Positions 9,601 to 16,209 of a stretch of 64,000 bases of DNA are shown here, in pieces (within the stretch, counting starts at the first letter, position 1; every line of letters starts with the position of its first letter). The notes below the pieces were generated by a model. It searched no databases, was not told the DNA's origin, and worked only from the letters and a program-made list of their open reading frames with translations. This DNA comes from Thalassospira australica (GTDB lineage Bacteria > Pseudomonadota > Alphaproteobacteria > Rhodospirillales > Thalassospiraceae): contig NZ_JRJE01000005.1 of assembly GCF_000763295.1 (NCBI RefSeq), positions 209,610-273,609 on the forward strand, in the 5' to 3' direction. A program made the position numbers and the translations under genes.

Positions 9601-10150
9601 CCTTGCCATTCTCAATAACGCGCATGCCGCGGCCACCACCCCCCCAGCTGGCTTTGAGCATCAGCGGATAGCCGATTTCCTCGGCAATGCGGGTGACTTC
9701 TGCCATGTCTTCTGGCAATGCACTGGATGCCGGCATGACCGGAACACCGGCACTTTCGGCCAGATTACGCGCAGATACCTTGTTGCCAAGGGTGCGCATG
9801 ACGTCTGAATCCGGGCCGATGAACTGAATGCCGGCCTCGGCACAGGCATCGGCAAATTCCGGGTTTTCTGACAAAAAGCCATAGCCGGGATGAATTGCAT
9901 CGACACCGGCATCGCGTGCAACACGCAGGATGTCTTCGATATCAAGATAGGCGCGAATGGGTTTATTACCCTTGCCCACCGTATAGCTTTCATCAGCCTT
10001 GAAACGGTGAAGGGCGAAACGGTCCTCGTCAGAGAAGATCGCAACAGTGCGAATGCCAAGTTCGTTGGCGGCTCGCAAAACACGAATCGCAATCTCGCCA
10101 CGGTTGGCGACCAGAAGTTTACGGATACGCTTTGGTGCTGAACGCGTCAT
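6683..10150 (-). CDS. pyc: Pyruvate carboxylase, single-chain
   Basis: Biotin enzyme that carboxylates pyruvate to oxaloacetate to refill the TCA cycle; 1,155 residues, the normal length for the one-chain form. Domain order: biotin carboxylase (residues 1-460; KLLVANRGEIAIRV and the ATP-grasp loop KASWGGGGRGMR), carboxyltransferase (about 540-840; TMRDAHQSLLATRMRT, with HTHDTSG as a metal-binding motif), allosteric/PC_OADA region, and C-terminal biotinyl domain with the biotin attachment motif EAMKMET. The start at 10150 gives MTRSAPKRIRKLL and has AGGAG 10 nt upstream. A longer in-frame extension to 10393 is possible but Arg/Gly-rich and unlike the family. glcD starts only 7 nt after its stop. 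Confidence 0.96.
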   Translation of the reverse strand: MTRSAPKRIRKLLVANRGEIAIRVLRAANELGIRTVAIFSDEDRFALHRFKADESYTVGKGNKPIRAYLDIEDILRVARDAGVDAIHPGYGFLSENPEFADACAEAGIQFIGPDSDVMRTLGNKVSARNLAESAGVPVMPASSALPEDMAEVTRIAEEIGYPLMLKASWGGGGRGMRVIENGKDLAGQVLAARREAEAAFGNGEVYFEKLIRRARHVEVQLLGDTHGTLVHLYERDCSVQRRNQKVVERAPAPYLDDEQRAEICDAAIRLGKAADYVNAGTVEFLMDVDTSKFYFIEVNPRIQVEHTVTECVTGFDLVKAQILIAQGGRIGFPSETGIPWQEKIKLRDHALQCRITTENPENNFVPDYGIIKVYRGANGFGIRLDGGTAYSGAVITPFYDSMLEKVTAWGSSPREAVDRMDRALREFRIRGVATNLAFLENLINHPKFRAGEYTTRFIDETPDLFKFVRRRDRATRLLRFIGEVAVNGNPEVEGRVVPTNLHDPVMPKSIDLGEIRPGTKQKLDQLGPEGFSRWMKDQERVLMTDTTMRDAHQSLLATRMRTYDMLEIAPYYAHGLPELFSIECWGGATFDVAMRFLKEDPWDRLVKLRERVPNILTQMLLRASNAVGYTNYPDNAVDYFVKQAAEHGMDVFRVFDSLNWVENMKVAMESVLKTDKLCEATICYTGDIYDKDRPKYNLDYYVNMARELEASGAHILGLKDMAGVLRPAAATELVTALKDTVNIPIHFHTHDTSGISAATVIAAIDAGVDAVDAAMDSMSGLTSQPNLGSIANNYIGQPRDPGLKTEALKEVSTYWEQVRRYYAGFESDIRSGTSDVYVHEMPGGQYTNLRQQARALGIEDRWPEVSKAYAAVNKMFGDVVKVTPSSKVVGDMALMMVTSGLSEEDVLDPKKDITFPDSVISFFRGEIGQPVGGFPPALQRKVLKGAEALTDRPGKSLPPIDFEVTRKEIEKKTHRNISDAEVASYVMYPKVFLDYAEHRSHNADVSVLPTPVFFYGMNQNQEISVDLEKGKTLVIRYLTTSEAGDEEGNRTVFFELNGQPRTVKVADKTLAGSGKAKPKAEDGNALHVAAPMPGLVVEVHVAEGQKIKAGDVMCSLEAMKMETAVHAEKDGTVAKIHAPAGTQVDSKDLLVELTE

Positions 10151-10582
10151 GGACACCGGGCTCCTACCACATTTTCCTGGCAGGAACGTGCCTGTGCGCG
10201 CCTGCCAAAACCAAGTGAAACGCCACGATATGGTCCCGGAATGCGTTGCGGTGCGGGATGCCTGCAACGCCATACCTAATGTGGCGATACGGGATGCCTG
10301 CACGCTGAGTTCTTGTGCAATGCATCCAGAGCTTTTGGCGCCCGGTGGGCAGGCGACAATTCTGGTATATGCGCATTGCCCTCTCCCTGTCAAAGCATGA
10401 TCTCGTTAATTGGTAATACCAATTCCAGAAAAACCCGACCAGTTTCTTTTCACCATGCGGAACAAATCGCCTTAACAGACGAGGCCGACAGTCTGCCAAG
10501 CCGCGATCTTTCGGCGACTTTTGGTGCGAATATGCTATTGTCCGCCCAAAGGAAAACCCGAAATCCCGAAACGGTTGCGCCC
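10151..10582. promoter_or_regulatory. Divergent promoter region with repeats between pyc and a histidine kinase gene
   Basis: 432 nt without a convincing gene. It holds a 13-bp direct repeat, CGGGATGCCTGCA, at 10254-10266 and 10290-10302 (36 bp apart). Around the first copy GCGTTGC (10243-10249) pairs with GCAACGC (10264-10270), and CGCCA (10268-10272) pairs with TGGCG (10282-10286). This is either a structured leader of pyc or a cluster of regulator sites. No factor can be named. Confidence 0.45.
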
Positions 10583-11986
10583 ATGCCGAAGCTGAATCTT
10601 CGACTAAAGTTTTTGCTGCTTTCCATCCTGCCGCTGGTTCTGGCGGCCTCTGCGATCTCCTGGCTGGTCTTTGCCCAGGCAGAAAGATTGGCCGAAGCCG
10701 AGATCAGAACCTTTGAACGCAACATCCTGCAAGCGCGCAAGGAAGAGCTCAAAAGCTACCTCGAACTGGCGATGGCCTCGATCGACCACATCTATTCGGT
10801 GGCAAGCCCGCTTGATGCGGTGTCCAAGGAACGGGTCAAGGCGATCATCGAGGATTTGTCTTACGGTGAAGATGGCTATTTCTTTATTTATGATCGCGAT
10901 GGCACGGCACTGGTTGATCCGCCGCAGCCCTGGCGTCAGGGGCGCACATATTGGAACCTGCGCGATATTAACGGCAACACCGTTATTCAGGCCCTGATCT
11001 TTAATGCCGAAAAGGGCGGCGATTTCCTGCAACATGTCTGGGAAAGACCATCGACGGGGGAACCCACCGAAAAGATCACCTATTCCCTGATGCTTGAAAA
11101 ATGGGACTGGATGATCGGCACCGGAATATACATCGACGATATTTCAGAACAGGTTGCCGAAATCGAGGCCGAAGTTTCAACCCACATTCGCGAAACCACG
11201 ATTTCCATCATCGGAGTGACCATCCTTGCCGTGCTTCTGGTCGGCATATCGGGCACGGTTGTGACCCTTTCGGAACGCAAACTGGCCGATGCCAAGCTCA
11301 AGGAATTGACCCACCGCGTTGTCGATGTTCAGGAACAGGAACGCCTTCGGGTATCGCGTGAATTGCATGACGGGATCAGCCAGATACTGGTGTCGGTGAA
11401 ATATTCCGTTGAAACGGCCATCGCGCGTATCACGCAAAAACACGACAATGCGATGGAACCCATGGAAAAGGCGGCCAAACGCCTGCAGGATGCCATCCAT
11501 GAAGTGCGCCGAATTTCACGCGACCTGCGGCCGGCCGTTCTTGATGATCTTGGCCTGAAACCCGCGATTGAAAGCATGTGCGCCGAACTGCAGGACCGAT
11601 CGGGCATCCTGTTTGAGGTCAAATGTGACAACATCGACGCCCAGCTTGATATCAGCAAAAAGACCACGCTGTATCGCGTCCTGCAGGAAACGCTGACCAA
11701 TATTGAACGCCATGCCGACGCAACGGTCGTGAAGATCACCATCAAGCACGAAGGCAAAAGCATTGTCATGCGGATCGTCGATAACGGGGTTGGCTTTGAA
11801 ACCAATCGATATATCCGAAACCGTGATCCGCGTGCAGGCATCGGGCTTCGCAACATGCGTGAACGCATGGAATTCCATGGCGGCGGGCTTTCTGTGCGCT
11901 CCGAACCCGATGACGGGACAAAGATCACTGCATTTATTCCCGCATCAGGCCAAATTGCCCTATCGGCAGGCCCTATCAGCGGGTAA
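10583..11986 (+). CDS. NarL-type sensor histidine kinase with extracytoplasmic Cache domain
   Basis: Membrane sensor kinase of 467 residues from the chosen start. Residues 7-30 form a membrane helix. Residues 35-200 form a periplasmic single-Cache domain, with the hallmark GEDGYFFIYDRDGT near 95-107 and DWMIGTGIYIDDI near 175-187. A second helix spans 205-228. The cytoplasmic part has a HisKA_3 dimerisation domain with phospho-acceptor His262 (RELHDGISQ) and a HATPase domain (N box around LTNIERHADA, G boxes VDNGVGFE and GIGLRNMRER). Single-Cache sensors usually bind small carboxylates or amino acids, but the ligand cannot be read here. The partner regulator follows 53 nt downstream. The start is uncertain; the frame is open to 10313, but the upstream part is unlike the family. 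Confidence 0.88.
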   Translation: MPKLNLRLKFLLLSILPLVLAASAISWLVFAQAERLAEAEIRTFERNILQARKEELKSYLELAMASIDHIYSVASPLDAVSKERVKAIIEDLSYGEDGYFFIYDRDGTALVDPPQPWRQGRTYWNLRDINGNTVIQALIFNAEKGGDFLQHVWERPSTGEPTEKITYSLMLEKWDWMIGTGIYIDDISEQVAEIEAEVSTHIRETTISIIGVTILAVLLVGISGTVVTLSERKLADAKLKELTHRVVDVQEQERLRVSRELHDGISQILVSVKYSVETAIARITQKHDNAMEPMEKAAKRLQDAIHEVRRISRDLRPAVLDDLGLKPAIESMCAELQDRSGILFEVKCDNIDAQLDISKKTTLYRVLQETLTNIERHADATVVKITIKHEGKSIVMRIVDNGVGFETNRYIRNRDPRAGIGLRNMRERMEFHGGGLSVRSEPDDGTKITAFIPASGQIALSAGPISG

Positions 11987-12039
11987 TCTGGTCCTGCTCC
12001 TAAAACCCGACAGCCACGTGACAGGAACGCGTTCGATCC

Positions 12040-12711
12040 ATGACCAATGCCAATCAAGCCTATTCCACCGACCGGCCTTTGCGGATTTTGCTTTGTGATG
12101 ACCACGCCCTTGTAATGGATGGCATCCGGTCGCGACTGGAATGTTTTGAACATATTAACATCATTGGCGAAGCCGGAAATGGGGCCGAAGCGCTTGTACT
12201 TGCGGGTGAATTGCATCCGGACATCGTCCTGATGGATATCTCCATGCCGGTGATGAACGGGCTTGAAGCAGCAGAAAAATTCCGCGAAACCCTGCCCGAC
12301 ACCAAGGTCGTGATCCTGTCGATGCATGAAAACCCGGAATATCTGCGCACGGCACAACAGGCGGGCGCAAAGGGCTTTATCCTAAAAGACGTGTCATCCA
12401 ATGACATGGTCCGCGCGATTGAGACCATCGCCAATGGCGGCGAGGCTTATAGCTCGACATTTGATCGTATCAGCGAGCGCAATAACAGCAGCGAAGATGG
12501 CGTACCACTGACATCGCGCGAGCGGACCGTCTTGCGATTGCTGGCCAAAGGGGCAAGCAACAAACATGTCGCACGCGAACTGGACATCAGTGTGCGAACT
12601 GTTGAAACCCATCGCCGCAACATCAAACGCAAGCTTGATATTGATAGTTCGGCGGGCCTTGTGCGCTATGCGATTGAAAAGGGTCTGGTGACCCTTGATG
12701 CGAACGGCTAG
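12040..12711 (+). CDS. NarL/FixJ-family response regulator
   Basis: Transcription factor of 223 residues that pairs with the kinase upstream. The receiver domain (residues 14-130) has the acidic pair Asp20-Asp21, phospho-acceptor Asp66 (VLMDISMP) and Lys116 (GFILKD). A LuxR-type helix-turn-helix fills residues 153-215 (LTSRERTVLRLLAKGASNKHV... with SVRTVETHRRNI as recognition helix). A short N-terminal extension precedes the receiver. AGGAACG lies about 12 nt before the ATG. A perfect 14-bp palindrome begins at the last base of its stop codon. Target genes are unknown; nearby pyc-glcDEF is a reasonable guess only because of position. Confidence 0.93.
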   Translation: MTNANQAYSTDRPLRILLCDDHALVMDGIRSRLECFEHINIIGEAGNGAEALVLAGELHPDIVLMDISMPVMNGLEAAEKFRETLPDTKVVILSMHENPEYLRTAQQAGAKGFILKDVSSNDMVRAIETIANGGEAYSSTFDRISERNNSSEDGVPLTSRERTVLRLLAKGASNKHVARELDISVRTVETHRRNIKRKLDIDSSAGLVRYAIEKGLVTLDANG

Positions 12712-12724
12712 ATACAGCTGTATC
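12711..12724. repeat. 14-bp palindrome at the end of the response regulator gene
   Basis: GATACAG directly followed by CTGTATC is a perfect palindrome. It begins at the final base of the response regulator stop codon. With no loop and no T-tract it is not a normal terminator and may be a protein-binding site. Confidence 0.4.
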
Positions 12725-12811
12725 ATCAAGCGACCTCGGTTTTGCCCGAAGCGACTGTCCGCGATCCGGTCCAGAATCAAAACTCATTCAAATCATCGTC
12801 CCGATCTCATA

Positions 12812-13618
12812 TTACCTGACGGCATCCTGCAACGTGGTCTGAAACGCCGATTTTGGCCCGCATGCCAGCGAGAGTTTTTCATATTCGCGCGGGGTATCAA
12901 TTTGCCGGTGTTTTTCCCGGCTGCGTCGGCGGATATCATTAAGACGGCGTTTGAAATCACGGCTATATTCGGAAAGCAGCCGCCGGATCGCACCGGGCAC
13001 ATTATCGGCTGACAGTGGATACATCGCGCCGACCTTGCCGACAATGTCGGCAACCAGATCATCAAGGGCGGCCCGAATATCGGCTTCCATGCCCTGATTG
13101 ATCTTCACATGTTCGCCTTCGTGGGCATAGACCACATCATATTCGCATGTGCCGCGGTCAAGTTCAGATGCGATATAGACAAGATGTTTGACCACATCGA
13201 CCTTCGGGGTCACCCGCACAGGGTCCAGACAATAGCGCCTGCCACCAACGTCGCGGGGTTCAAAGCGCATGTCGAAACTCGCCTGGACCTCATATTCTGT
13301 CAGGCCGGTGACAAGGTAACGGGCATTCCCGCCCGCACGACTGTTAAGCCATCTGACAGATCGATGGCGATCAAGCATCGGGTCCATATGATTAAATTCA
13401 AGAAAAGCCTGCGGTGACCGAACAGGCCCACAGGTTCCTTGGGCGTTTGCGGGATTACTCATGCCTGCCACGACAAGAAGCCCCAAAGCCGCGAACACCA
13501 TCTTTATGGCACGCTGCGCGTTCAGATGGTTGAGATGCCCCAAGACTGGCAAACAGCTTCTCCCGTTTTCATGCAGATCCTGCGCAACAGATTGGCCGAA
13601 CGCAGTATTCATGGACAT
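12812..13618 (-). CDS. Predicted secreted protein with HEGEH zinc-protease-like motif
   Basis: Up to 268 residues. Residues 33-60 look like a signal peptide (RAIK, then MVFAALGLLVVAGMS and cleavage near NAQG). The mature part carries CEYDVVYAHEGEHVKI near 160-175. HEGEH is an HExxH-type zinc motif, and the next acidic residues could complete a site. This resembles the DUF922-like group of predicted zinc proteases. Four Cys residues could form disulfides. The first ATG is at 13618 with AGG directly before it; ATG 13501 or a TTG near 13540 would give a more ordinary signal peptide, so the start is uncertain. It lies 18 nt after the DksA-like gene on the same strand. Confidence 0.7.
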   Translation of the reverse strand: MSMNTAFGQSVAQDLHENGRSCLPVLGHLNHLNAQRAIKMVFAALGLLVVAGMSNPANAQGTCGPVRSPQAFLEFNHMDPMLDRHRSVRWLNSRAGGNARYLVTGLTEYEVQASFDMRFEPRDVGGRRYCLDPVRVTPKVDVVKHLVYIASELDRGTCEYDVVYAHEGEHVKINQGMEADIRAALDDLVADIVGKVGAMYPLSADNVPGAIRRLLSEYSRDFKRRLNDIRRRSREKHRQIDTPREYEKLSLACGPKSAFQTTLQDAVR

Positions 13619-13636
13619 CCTGTTTACGCCCCGGTG

Positions 13637-13996
13637 TCAGGTATGGCGCACCCGATCGGCACATTCAACACACAGGGGCGTGGTCGGATCAAATTCCAGA
13701 CGTTTCGCCTGAATAGGCTCACCGCAGTTGTGGCAATGCCCATACGCGTCATCATCCATCCGCGACAGGGTCTTCTCGATCCGGGCAAGTTCAGCGGTTC
13801 GGCGGCGTTCCTGTTCAAGATGCATTTCCTGATTTTGCAATGCATCCATTCGTGACAAACGCCCGACGGCCTGTTGATCAAGCTCAACCGGCTTGCGGTA
13901 GTCCTCTGAGTGATTGGAATGCGCCAGAATGTCAGCTCGCCGCTTTTGCAGACGTGCGCGTAACTTTGCGAGATCAATATCTGTTCGGTCCGTCAT
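13637..13996 (-). CDS. TraR/DksA-family C4 zinc finger protein
   Basis: A 119-residue relative of the RNA polymerase secondary-channel factor DksA. Residues 8-80 form two helices of a coiled coil with the subgroup motif VELDQQAVGRLSRMDALQ. A C4 zinc finger follows: Cys88, Cys91, Cys109 and Cys112. The short length and this motif place it in the TraR-like subgroup rather than canonical DksA (about 150 residues). The DxxDxA tip motif of true DksA is not obvious, so the (p)ppGpp-related role cannot be assumed. It may form an operon with the secreted HEGEH protein downstream. Confidence 0.9.
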   Translation of the reverse strand: MTDRTDIDLAKLRARLQKRRADILAHSNHSEDYRKPVELDQQAVGRLSRMDALQNQEMHLEQERRRTAELARIEKTLSRMDDDAYGHCHNCGEPIQAKRLEFDPTTPLCVECADRVRHT

Positions 13997-14086
13997 GCGA
14001 AACCTCGTGGGTTGTTGTTCTTGTTCCTTTTACATATGGGAACTTCCCGACCGGTTTCGCCAACCCCAATGCGGAAATCACCACAA

Positions 14087-15301
14087 TCAGGTGCAGTTTC
14101 CGCAAGCATCTACCAGTTTCTCAAGCGCTGCCTTGGCCTCGTCATCATCCAGGCCTTCGGATTTGATGTTCTTTTGGATTTTACAGCAAAGCGCCGGGCC
14201 ATCCGGGAATGGTTTATCCGTCCAGAACGGCGCAGTGGTGCCGAAATATCCCGCCTGATCAAGGAAAGAGACCCCGTAATAATAGGCGGCCCCGACCGAG
14301 TTATAGAATGTCGGATCATCAATGAAGCCGCCATCCGGGGTCATGGATTTGGTCAAACACCAGTGCAGCACCAGTGCGATATCTTTGGAAGCCGCTTTTT
14401 GGGTGGCGCTATCGACCTGATCCCAACCAAGATCAAAAATCTTGGTCACATCGTAATTGTTGTGATTGTTGAAATCACCGTTGTGCTTCCAGCCAAACGG
14501 GTATGCCCCGTCACGTATGGCAAGGGTGGTCTGGAAAATCTCGGGCCATAAATCAACCTTGCCATGCTGGTAGGAAATATTGTGGAAAGTCAGGCTCAGA
14601 TCACTGCTTTTCAACACACCCTGGTCGCGCGTATCAAACCAGCCGCCCCAATATCCACTTTCGCCATCCTGCCATTCATCAAGCCAGGACTTGTAGGCAT
14701 TGATATAGGCATCGGTCAGGTCAAAGCCTTTTACGTTGTTTCGGAAATAATCGCGGATCTCACTTTTAAAGCACATTTGGGACAGGCTGGCCGTCACCGC
14801 ACCCAGCGCATCACGGCGATCGATCCCATCGTCAAAAATTCTTGAGGTTTTCTGACCTTCAAGCCAGGAAATCATTTTTTCCGGCGTTGCAATCGGCGCC
14901 AGAAACGCAAACGGATATTCCGGTGGCTGCCCGGCATCCGCCAGCGTGTTGACCGCATCGATCATCGCGTCGACCTTCAGGAACCACTGATCATAACAAG
15001 GCCCCCACGACCCGTCGCTTGCCACTTGCTTTTCGGCCCATGCCTGATCGGGATTGTCCAATGACCTGGCAAATGCATCCAGCTTTGTCTCAAGCGCTTT
15101 CCAGTCTGCGGTGTAAAGCAACAACCACTTGCATTCGATCATCTTCTGATCAGATGCCGCCATGCTGTTGCCTGTTTTCTGGGCGGCAATCAGTCGATCC
15201 TGCAACGGGGCCAGTTTGGCTGTGAAACTGGCTTTCTGTGCAACATAATCGGGATCAAATACGCAGAACTGTTCGGTGATCAGCGTGCTGAAATCAGTCA
15301 T
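14087..15301 (-). CDS. Orphan 404-residue protein, unknown function
   Basis: A soluble protein of 404 residues with no signal peptide or membrane helix. AAGGGGG lies 7 nt before the ATG, so the start is good. It is rich in Trp, Tyr and Asp (for example GYWGGWFDTRDQG around 213-225 and GWKHNGDFNNHNNYD around 275-290). Cys residues near the end (CC and CGNC) could bind metal or form disulfides. Helical repeats with Trp/Asp-rich loops may suggest an alpha/alpha barrel or toroid, but this is only an impression. No operon partner lies close. I do not recognise the family. Confidence 0.75.
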   Translation of the reverse strand: MTDFSTLITEQFCVFDPDYVAQKASFTAKLAPLQDRLIAAQKTGNSMAASDQKMIECKWLLLYTADWKALETKLDAFARSLDNPDQAWAEKQVASDGSWGPCYDQWFLKVDAMIDAVNTLADAGQPPEYPFAFLAPIATPEKMISWLEGQKTSRIFDDGIDRRDALGAVTASLSQMCFKSEIRDYFRNNVKGFDLTDAYINAYKSWLDEWQDGESGYWGGWFDTRDQGVLKSSDLSLTFHNISYQHGKVDLWPEIFQTTLAIRDGAYPFGWKHNGDFNNHNNYDVTKIFDLGWDQVDSATQKAASKDIALVLHWCLTKSMTPDGGFIDDPTFYNSVGAAYYYGVSFLDQAGYFGTTAPFWTDKPFPDGPALCCKIQKNIKSEGLDDDEAKAALEKLVDACGNCT

Positions 15302-15524
15302 TAATACGCCCCCTTGATGCCGCCAATCCTTGGCGGACTACCCCATGTTTATCCCGCAACATATAGTCGGCCCCAATCACCGCGTGAATGCGGACCACCT
15401 CATACCAATCCGAGAATGACAAAAATCACAGCATTGCCAAAGCATTATCCGCTTACCTCATTCAGGCAAGGGATGTCGCGATGCGAATATCCGGGGAAAA
15501 TGGCGTGTGGCCTATCGCCTGACT

Positions 15525-15824
15525 CTAGTCCTCCAATAGCCAGTTGCGGATTACCCGCAATGCCTGATCAGGATCTGTATCGACCAGTTTGGCGGCGATA
15601 TTGGCCTTTTTGCGATCAATCATGCCTTCAACGCCTGCAACACTGAAATTATCCGGATCGTCATTGACAGGGATCATTGAACCAGTTGTCGTTGACCCGC
15701 GTAATTGGTCACGCAACCGTGTATCCGACCCCGGCTCGTAGCGCGGTATCGGTGCCATTGGTTTGGGACCGGGCAAGAAAGACGGCGCACCATTCGGTTG
15801 GTCCGGGTCGTCAGATCGCGTCAT
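15525..15824 (-). CDS. Small protein with a FliF-like C-terminal tail
   Basis: A 99-residue protein; ATG 15824 is preceded by GAAGG with 7 nt spacing. The N-terminal 60 residues are Pro/Asp-rich and look disordered (PSFLPGPKPMAPIPRYEPG). The last 35 residues form a predicted amphipathic helix pair: MIDRKKANIAAKLVDTD, then PDQALRVIRNWLLED. The final part closely resembles the C-terminal FliG-binding tail of the flagellar MS-ring protein FliF (pattern xPxxAxxVIRxWLxxD). No flagellar gene is in the window. It could be an adaptor that binds FliG or a FliG-like fold; this is inference from the motif alone. Confidence 0.65.
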   Translation of the reverse strand: MTRSDDPDQPNGAPSFLPGPKPMAPIPRYEPGSDTRLRDQLRGSTTTGSMIPVNDDPDNFSVAGVEGMIDRKKANIAAKLVDTDPDQALRVIRNWLLED

Positions 15825-16209
15825 CACAGAACCTTCGTCGTGTTTTTGGGGCAGTTTTATACATCGGGCGGAATGAGCAAACTTCAAACACAAAATAACA
15901 TCATGTCACAGAACACTATCGGATATTTCTATTGTTATGGCCTATTATATAGACTCAAACTTTGATATGCGGTCGTGTCGGATGAGATTATGGGTGTGAG
16001 AATTCAGGTTACTGTCGGCGCAAATATTCCGACCAATGCCTCAAAATCTCGCCAAACACCTGATATTTGACCGTTTGGCGCATGCTAATGGCTTAAAAAT
16101 ACAGTCAATTACACATTTTGTACTTTAACAACTACGCATATGTATTTAGGTTGATGGTTTAATGGGCTACCACTTTTGAGTAGCACTCTCGATACCTTTG
16201 ACTATAGGC
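15825..16209. other. AT-rich intergenic region
   Basis: 385 nt with no supported gene. The part from 15890 to 16200 is notably richer in A and T than its surroundings. TATTATATAG near 15950 and several TTTAA-type stretches are promoter-like. It separates divergently transcribed genes, so promoters for both are expected. I see no clear operator. Confidence 0.4.

Noticed and set aside
8495..9808. 437-codon plus-strand frame inside pyc
   Set aside because: Antisense shadow of a highly conserved pyruvate carboxylase; no family resemblance or start signal.
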